From the NCBI GenBank assembly GCA_029257405.1, contig JARIBO010000029.1, forward strand, positions 16,764-80,763: DNA of 64,000 bases. Direction: 5' to 3'. Below are positions 58,605 to 64,000 of the stretch, in pieces. Positions within the stretch are counted from its first letter, which is position 1. Every line of letters starts with the position of its first letter. This stretch comes from Caryophanales bacterium (GTDB lineage: Bacteria > Bacillota > Bacilli > Bacillales > Amphibacillaceae). The position numbers and the translations under genes are program-made. Below the pieces are notes generated by a model. It was given only the letters and a program-made list of their open reading frames with translations. It was not told the DNA's origin and did no database searches.

Positions 58605-60440
58605 TCACTTTTTTTGTTTTTCTAGTGCTTCTTGGATTTTTTTTAATTCCTTTTTCGGTGGCGTTAGACTCGCAATCATATCTCCTGGTTGCGGTGTATG
58701 ATTTGTATCTCCTGTATAAAAATGAATCTTTTTAGATTTTTTTACAACATAAAGTAACAAAATATGAGTCGATTGTTCAGCTAAATATTCTTTATATGAA
58801 AACTTACTCGTTATCGGTGTTACTCTAAATATATAACCTTTTTGAAGCATGTCATTTAATTCATTCAACGAAATTTCTTCTCTAAACAACGAACGACCTC
58901 CTACACTTGCTACAGTACTTGATTCTGATTTCTTTGTTTCATTTGGATCTACTTTATACACATTTGTTCGTCCATATTCAGGCATAAACGTTGTACAGAC
59001 AAGTGCATTATACGAATGTTCATCTGTAGCCGCAATTAAATAATCATAGGGAATTGTGTCTAAATTATATTCTGTTTGTTCAGATAAAATATCACCGTGA
59101 TAAAAAGGCACCCCTTTTTGACGCGCATGCTTTAAGTTATTCCATGACGAATCAACGACTAGGACTGGCGTGTCTGTTGATAATAATGACTTAGCAAATT
59201 CAACTGAAAAACGACTACTACCCACTATAAGTACACCTGGATTACCTTCAAGTGATAAATTCAATCTTTTAGCTAGCGGACCTATAGTGAATCCATGAGC
59301 CACAACCGTAAAGAATACAAGTCCAAACGTAAGTGCAGTAATTAACGTAGCATCCCCGTACCCAGCGTCAGTTAATATTGCCGCAAAGTAACTTGAAACA
59401 GTTAACGCTACAATACCTCTTGGAGCAATCCAACCAACTAATACTTTTTCTTGTAAAGTGAGTCCAGAATTAAATGTTGATAAAAAGATTGATAGCGGAC
59501 GTACAATAAACATCATTAATAATACATATCCGATAATATTTGGGCTGAATATATGTAGTATGGTTTCTAACTTTAAAGAAGCTGCCAACATAATAAAGAT
59601 TGTTGAAATAAGTAACACTGAAATGTTTTCTTTGAAATTACGGAAATCATTTAATGAACTGATTCCTATATTACTCAATGTTAGACCCATCGCTGTAACT
59701 GAAAGTAATCCTGTTCCATGAACAATTTCATCAGGTAATGTAAACGTGAAAATCACAATAATAAAGACTGCCGGCGACTTTAAAAACTCCGGTATATAAC
59801 CTGTTTCAAACCACCAACCTACAACGCGTCCAGCTATCCACCCTAAAAAGACTGCGAATCCAGCTGTAATAAAGAAAGTAATTAAAGTCGATCCATCACG
59901 TTCTGATATTGTAAAGAATGCAATAATTTCAAATGCAAACACAGCGAGTAAAACACCTATTGGATCAACAATTATACCTTCCCACTTTAATATTTTAGCA
60001 GGACGCGATTTCAATTTTGACTGACGCAAAAGTGGCATAATTACTGTTGGTCCGGTAACGATAAATAAACCACCAATAACAAAAGCGACTGCCCAAGACA
60101 ATCCAGCCATATAATGTGCTGTTAAAGATCCTAAAATCCAAGCTATAAATGCACCAATTGTCGATATCCGAAAAACGGGTTTACCTAGTCCTTTTAGTTC
60201 TTTGAAGTTTAAACTTAAACTTCCTTCAAAGAGAATGAGAGCAACAGCTACAGAAATAATTGGATTATATAACTCGCCAAAGCTCTGTTCAGGATTCATA
60301 ATACCTAAAATAGGACCTGCTAATAACCCTGCAACCGACATGACAACAATTGCTGGCAAATTGTATTTCCAAGCAAGCCACTGTGAGCCAATTCCTAAAG
60401 TTCCAATTAACATAATTTCAAATAATAGCGATATTTCCAT
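58605..60440 (-). CDS. NhaP-type cation:proton antiporter with TrkA-N domain
   Basis: 611-residue CPA1-family antiporter. About 12-13 membrane helices fill residues 3-410, with family motifs FEGSLSLNFKELK, VTGPTVIMPLLRQSKLK and WEGIIVDPIGVLLAV, where the conserved acidic residue of the ion site lies. A cytoplasmic Rossmann-like TrkA-N/RCK domain follows (about 420-520, VLIVGSSRFSVEFAKSLL), then a TrkA-C-like end. Such C-terminal domains usually gate transport by nucleotide binding. The start is the ATG seven bases after GAGGTGAG; the frame extends upstream without support. Na+/H+ or K+/H+ selectivity is unknown. Confidence 0.85.
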   Translation of the reverse strand: MEISLLFEIMLIGTLGIGSQWLAWKYNLPAIVVMSVAGLLAGPILGIMNPEQSFGELYNPIISVAVALILFEGSLSLNFKELKGLGKPVFRISTIGAFIAWILGSLTAHYMAGLSWAVAFVIGGLFIVTGPTVIMPLLRQSKLKSRPAKILKWEGIIVDPIGVLLAVFAFEIIAFFTISERDGSTLITFFITAGFAVFLGWIAGRVVGWWFETGYIPEFLKSPAVFIIVIFTFTLPDEIVHGTGLLSVTAMGLTLSNIGISSLNDFRNFKENISVLLISTIFIMLAASLKLETILHIFSPNIIGYVLLMMFIVRPLSIFLSTFNSGLTLQEKVLVGWIAPRGIVALTVSSYFAAILTDAGYGDATLITALTFGLVFFTVVAHGFTIGPLAKRLNLSLEGNPGVLIVGSSRFSVEFAKSLLSTDTPVLVVDSSWNNLKHARQKGVPFYHGDILSEQTEYNLDTIPYDYLIAATDEHSYNALVCTTFMPEYGRTNVYKVDPNETKKSESSTVASVGGRSLFREEISLNELNDMLQKGYIFRVTPITSKFSYKEYLAEQSTHILLLYVVKKSKKIHFYTGDTNHTPQPGDMIASLTPPKKELKKIQEALEKQKK

Positions 60441-60650
60441 TCTCTGACTCACCTCATTCATTTTAATGTAACAGTTATTGTAAACTATTTTTTCTTTTTT
60501 GGAAACTACGACTATTTTAGTGATTCTTCTTAATAAAATTTTAACGGTATAGTTACTTTTTGTAATTATGACATTCATTGAACTAATTAACCCTTTTAAC
60601 TCAAAATATTAACATTACATGTTAATATAATAGATGGTGGTGAATTTAGA

Positions 60651-62786
60651 TTGTTAACTCATGCAGAAAATATTCTCGAAACGTATTTTGGTTATGGAAC
60701 ATTTCGACCTGGCCAAAAAGAAGTTATTACAAATGTTTTAAATCATACTAACACATTAGCAGTTATGCCTACAGGTGGAGGAAAATCTTTATGTTACCAA
60801 ATTCCCGGTCTTACATTAGAAGGAACAGCGATTATCATTTCTCCGCTAATTTCCTTAATGAAAGACCAAGTTGACGCATTGATTGCTCTAGGTGTACCCG
60901 CTACGTTTATTAATAGTTCGCTCTCTACCGTTGAACAAAACATCCGTTTAAACGATGTAGCCCGTGGACGTTATAAGTTTATCTATGTTGCGCCAGAACG
61001 ATTTAATTCTAATCTTTTTTTAAATCGAATGAAAAATTTAAATATTTCATTCGTTGCTTTTGATGAAGCGCATTGTATTTCCCAGTGGGGTCATGATTTT
61101 AGACCGAGTTATCGTTCAATTGTACCTGCACTTAAAAAGCTTCCGCAAATTAAAAACACCGTTGCCTTAACTGCAACAGCAACTGAAACAGTAATCTCAG
61201 ATATTCAAGACTTATTAAATATAAAAAAAGACGCGACAGTTATTACTGGTTTTAAACGTGAAAATCTACACTTTCATCTAATTAAAGGAAGAGATAGTTC
61301 CACATATATCGATAATTTTTTAAAAGAAAGAAAAAATGAATCAGGTATTATTTATACAACAACACGTAAACAAGCTGATCAGTTACACAATTTCTTAAAA
61401 AATAAACGCGAACTTGTTTTTAAATATCACGCTGGTTTAAATGAAGATGAACGTCAACACGCACAAAATGCCTTTATTCATTCTGATAATTCAGTAATGA
61501 TTGCAACAAATGCTTTTGGTATGGGAATTGATAAATCAAACGTGCGTTTTGTCATTCATTATGCAATGCCAATGAATTTAGAGTCCTATTATCAAGAAGC
61601 TGGGCGGGCAGGACGTGACGGCGAGATAAGTGATTGTATTTTACTTTTTTCTCCTCAAGATATCCAACTTCAAAAATTCTTAATTGAACAAACTGAAGTT
61701 GATGATGAAGCAAAACAAGCTGAATATGAAAAATTACAAGCCATGATTAATTATTGTCACACGCATGATTGTTTAAGTAGTTATATTTTAGAATATTTTA
61801 ACGATAAAAATATTAAACCTTGCGGAACGTGTAGTAATTGTGTTAATCGTAAAGATAAGGTTGATATAACTGAACAAACCCAAATGATTCTTTCTTGTAT
61901 TAGACGAATGGGTGAATCTTTTGGTGTTACATTAACTGCTAAAGTATTAAGAGGTTCAAATGATCAACGTATTCGTTCATTTAATTTCCAAAAACTTTCT
62001 ACTTACGGCTTACTTTCTCATTATACCGAACGTGATATCACTGAATGGATTAATTTTCTAATTGCAGAAGGCATTGTTGGAACAAAAGAAGGCCGTTACC
62101 CAACTTTAAATTTAAATGAAAAATCTATCGAAGTGCTAACAGGTAAAAAGAATGTATTTATGTTTAGTGCCTCTATCCCTGAAAAAGAAGTTGCAAATTA
62201 TGATATCGTTTTATTTGATAAACTTCGTAAAGTAAGAATGGCTATTTCAAAAGAATTAAACGTCCCACCTTATGTCATTTTTTCAGATACGACTTTACGT
62301 GATATAGCACGCTACCTTCCTGAAACAAAATTGGATTACTTAAATATTAAAGGAATCGGTGATAAAAAATACAATCAATTTGGCGAACGTTTTAGTGTAG
62401 TTGTAAACGAATGGATTAAAACTCATCCCCAAAATGATAAATCGATTCAAATTAATCAAAACACAATTAAAAAACCTCAAAAGAAAAGTGAACTTGCTAG
62501 TCACCGTGAATCTTTTCAGCATTTTCAAAATGGCAAGCAAATTAAAGATATTGCACTAATGAGGGATTTAAGTGAACAAACAATCGAAAATCATATTTTT
62601 AAATGTTATAAGGAAGGTTTTTCTATTCCTTGGAATATCTTCTTTTCAGAAAAAGAAGAAGCGAAGATACTTAATTTAAAAAACACAATGCCCGACGCTA
62701 AATTAAAAGAATTAAAAGATGAATTAGATGAGTCAATCACTTATACTAAAATTAAAGCGGTTTTAGTAAAAAACAATTTTTATTAA
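60651..62786 (+). CDS. recQ: ATP-dependent DNA helicase RecQ
   Basis: 3'-5' DNA helicase for replication-fork and recombination repair. Superfamily 2 motifs: FRPGQKEVI (motif 0), MPTGGGKSLCYQ (Walker A, about 42-53), AFDEAHCISQWGHDFRP (DEAH, about 135-151) and the motif VI QEAGRAGRDG. The zinc-binding cysteines are in CLSSYILEYFNDKNIKPCGTCSNC. RQC and HRDC domains follow, and a C-terminal helix-turn-helix region (about 610-711) typical of longer Firmicutes RecQ. 711 residues; TTG start after GGTGGTGA. Confidence 0.92.
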   Translation: MLTHAENILETYFGYGTFRPGQKEVITNVLNHTNTLAVMPTGGGKSLCYQIPGLTLEGTAIIISPLISLMKDQVDALIALGVPATFINSSLSTVEQNIRLNDVARGRYKFIYVAPERFNSNLFLNRMKNLNISFVAFDEAHCISQWGHDFRPSYRSIVPALKKLPQIKNTVALTATATETVISDIQDLLNIKKDATVITGFKRENLHFHLIKGRDSSTYIDNFLKERKNESGIIYTTTRKQADQLHNFLKNKRELVFKYHAGLNEDERQHAQNAFIHSDNSVMIATNAFGMGIDKSNVRFVIHYAMPMNLESYYQEAGRAGRDGEISDCILLFSPQDIQLQKFLIEQTEVDDEAKQAEYEKLQAMINYCHTHDCLSSYILEYFNDKNIKPCGTCSNCVNRKDKVDITEQTQMILSCIRRMGESFGVTLTAKVLRGSNDQRIRSFNFQKLSTYGLLSHYTERDITEWINFLIAEGIVGTKEGRYPTLNLNEKSIEVLTGKKNVFMFSASIPEKEVANYDIVLFDKLRKVRMAISKELNVPPYVIFSDTTLRDIARYLPETKLDYLNIKGIGDKKYNQFGERFSVVVNEWIKTHPQNDKSIQINQNTIKKPQKKSELASHRESFQHFQNGKQIKDIALMRDLSEQTIENHIFKCYKEGFSIPWNIFFSEKEEAKILNLKNTMPDAKLKELKDELDESITYTKIKAVLVKNNFY

Positions 62787-62807
62787 AACCTAATAGGAGG
62801 ATTATAC

Positions 62808-63713
62808 TTGAAAACTCTATCTTGTCAGTCAAATGTGATTTATGCTTTTAGCAAAAATAATACCCCTATTTTAACAGTCGATAGTGGTGAAACAATTGAA
62901 ATAGAAACATATGATTGCTTTGAAAACCAGGTAAAGTCTAATGAAACTCATTTAGAAAAAATTGATTGGGATAAAATAAATCCAGCAACTGGACCTATAT
63001 TTGTAAATGGTGCGGGCAAGGGTGATACGTTAAAAGTAACGATTAATAAAATTGAAATTGGAAATCAAGGTGTGATTGCAACAGGTAATGGTATCGGTGT
63101 TCTTGGCGATGAGCTTAAAGAAATGACTATGAAAGTTGTGCCGATTGAAAATAATCATGCCTTATTTAATGATCAATTAAAAATACCACTTAATCCGATG
63201 ATTGGTGTAATCGGTGTTGCTCCTGAAAATGAAGATGTTTCTTGCGGAACACCAAATAGCCACGGAGGCAATATGGACACTAAACTCATTAAAGAAGGTG
63301 CTACTCTCTATTTCCCTGTGTTTACTGAAGGAGCGCTATTTGCTCTTGGTGATTTTCACGCCGCGATGGGTGATGGTGAAGTAGGTGGATCAGGTTTAGA
63401 AGTTCCGGGTAAAGCAACCGTCCAACTTGAAGTTATTAAAAACAACTCGATTAAACATCCTGTTATTGAAAATGAAGATGGGCTTGTATTTTTAATGAGT
63501 GACAACACCTTAGATGAAGCGATAAGCAAAGTTACTAAAAAAGCTGTTTATTTCTTAGTCGAACGCACTGAATTAACAATCGAAGATGCAACCCTTCTTT
63601 TAAGTGTTGCTGGCCAAGCAGAAGTAAGTCAGGTAGTTAATCCATTGGTTACTGCTCGTTTTATAATTCCACAATACGTTTTAGATTCTTATCAGATAAA
63701 ATTTATGAGTTAG
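62808..63713 (+). CDS. acetamidase/formamidase family protein
   Basis: 301-residue FmdA_AmdA family amidohydrolase. The motifs NPATGPIFVNGAGKGDTLKV (about 63-82), GVIGVAP and SCGTPNSHGGNMDTKLI (metal-binding histidine) are all complete, as is GDFHAAMGDGEVGGSGLE. It would release ammonia from a short-chain amide. The TTG start follows AGGAGG by six bases, 21 bases after recQ, so it may share the recQ transcript. Confidence 0.9.
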   Translation: MKTLSCQSNVIYAFSKNNTPILTVDSGETIEIETYDCFENQVKSNETHLEKIDWDKINPATGPIFVNGAGKGDTLKVTINKIEIGNQGVIATGNGIGVLGDELKEMTMKVVPIENNHALFNDQLKIPLNPMIGVIGVAPENEDVSCGTPNSHGGNMDTKLIKEGATLYFPVFTEGALFALGDFHAAMGDGEVGGSGLEVPGKATVQLEVIKNNSIKHPVIENEDGLVFLMSDNTLDEAISKVTKKAVYFLVERTELTIEDATLLLSVAGQAEVSQVVNPLVTARFIIPQYVLDSYQIKFMS

Positions 63714-63721
63714 ATAATTGA

Positions 63722-63772
63722 AAATAAGCCAGACAGAGCCCAAGGTTATATTGGGTTCTGTCTGGCTTATTT
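63722..63772. terminator. bidirectional terminator
   Basis: Arms AAATAAGCCAGACAGA and TCTGTCTGGCTTATTT plus an inner CCCAA/TTGGG stem, between the acetamidase gene and the convergent aminopeptidase gene. Confidence 0.9.
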
Positions 63773-63790
63773 ACTTGATATTAAATTGGA

Positions 63791-64000
63791 TTAAAATTCG
63801 ATTGACCAAGCACCTTTTCTAAAAACAGCTTCTTTCTTTCCATCAGCTGTGACACCATCTATATCTAACTCAATAGACCCAATCATAAAGTCTACATGAA
63901 TTAAACTATCATTCGCACCACTTTTATCTAATTGTTCTAAATCCATCGTTTCGCCATCTTCTAAATTTGTTGGATACGCTTTTCCAAGTGCAATATGACA
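63791..64000 (-). CDS. M29-family aminopeptidase, 3' end only
   Basis: The last 69 residues of a metallo-aminopeptidase of the AmpS/PepS (thermophilic aminopeptidase T) family; the rest lies beyond the right edge. Visible are the metal-binding histidine at the cut (CHIALGKAYPTN) and the final ligand pair in LIHVDFMIGS, followed by the family end ELDIDGVTADGKKEAVFRKGAWSIEF. Identification is firm although partial. Confidence 0.88.
   Translation of the reverse strand, partial: CHIALGKAYPTNLEDGETMDLEQLDKSGANDSLIHVDFMIGSIELDIDGVTADGKKEAVFRKGAWSIEF

Overview
The window is a low-GC, gene-dense chromosomal segment from a Gram-positive bacterium of the order Bacillales. Support for this includes a type I lipoteichoic acid synthase, coproheme decarboxylase HemQ, a T-box leader, a yybP-ykoY Mn riboswitch, a perfect cre site, AGGAGG-type ribosome binding sites, and gene order. 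From rpoE down to upp, and from argS through hemQ to ywdI, the order follows the Bacillus subtilis ywd-ywf-ywh-ywi-ywj-ywk-ywl region. Several features point away from a typical spore former. spoIIR is missing from its usual place between prmC and ywlC, and the Spo0F homologue has lost its phosphoacceptor aspartate. A type B L31 sits at the rpmE locus and an SE1561-family small gene is present. A non-sporulating Bacillaceae or Staphylococcaceae relative fits best; the species cannot be named from the sequence. No rRNA, tRNA, insertion sequence, prophage or CRISPR array was seen.

Layout. 1-6150: end of an unknown gene at the left edge, then a nikR-nikABCDE nickel import operon on the minus strand, preceded by two near-identical promoter/operator modules. 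6651-11385: an EamA-type exporter, an NCS2 nucleobase permease and ltaS. 11442-20810: a complete ilvBNC-leuABCD-ilvA operon on the minus strand, behind a T-box leader and candidate CodY boxes; ilvA appears to start at AUU and ilvD is absent. 20990-23383: ygeX-ygeY (diaminopropionate degradation), at the place where the atp operon lies next to upp in B. subtilis. 23465-38751: a housekeeping block on the minus strand (rpoE, pyrG, spo0F-like, fba, tal, murA, glpX, rho, rpmE2, prfA, prmC, ywlC, ywlE, rpiB, ywlG, glyA, upp). 38973-46214: beta-oxidation genes with their TetR regulator, plus fadF, with FadR-type operators and a cre site. 46429-54302: argS, ywiB, ywhD, ywfO, lipL, pta, hemQ, ywdK, ywdI. 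54444-64000: yceI/mhqR, aspA, a riboswitch-controlled terC, a 59-residue SE1561-family gene, a cation/proton antiporter, recQ, an acetamidase and the 3' end of an M29 aminopeptidase.

The most unusual observation is pyrG (36542-38140). It keeps the full CTP synthase architecture and a classic CTP-sensing attenuator (GGGC start plus C-rich terminator). However, the nucleophilic cysteine of its glutaminase domain is glycine (codon 381, GGA), so only ammonia-dependent synthesis is predicted. The gene immediately downstream is the Spo0F homologue with Asn in place of the phosphorylated Asp. Several promoters can be read together with their regulators: NikR on nikR, a FadR-type TetR plus CcpA on fadF, MhqR on itself, and Mn on terC.
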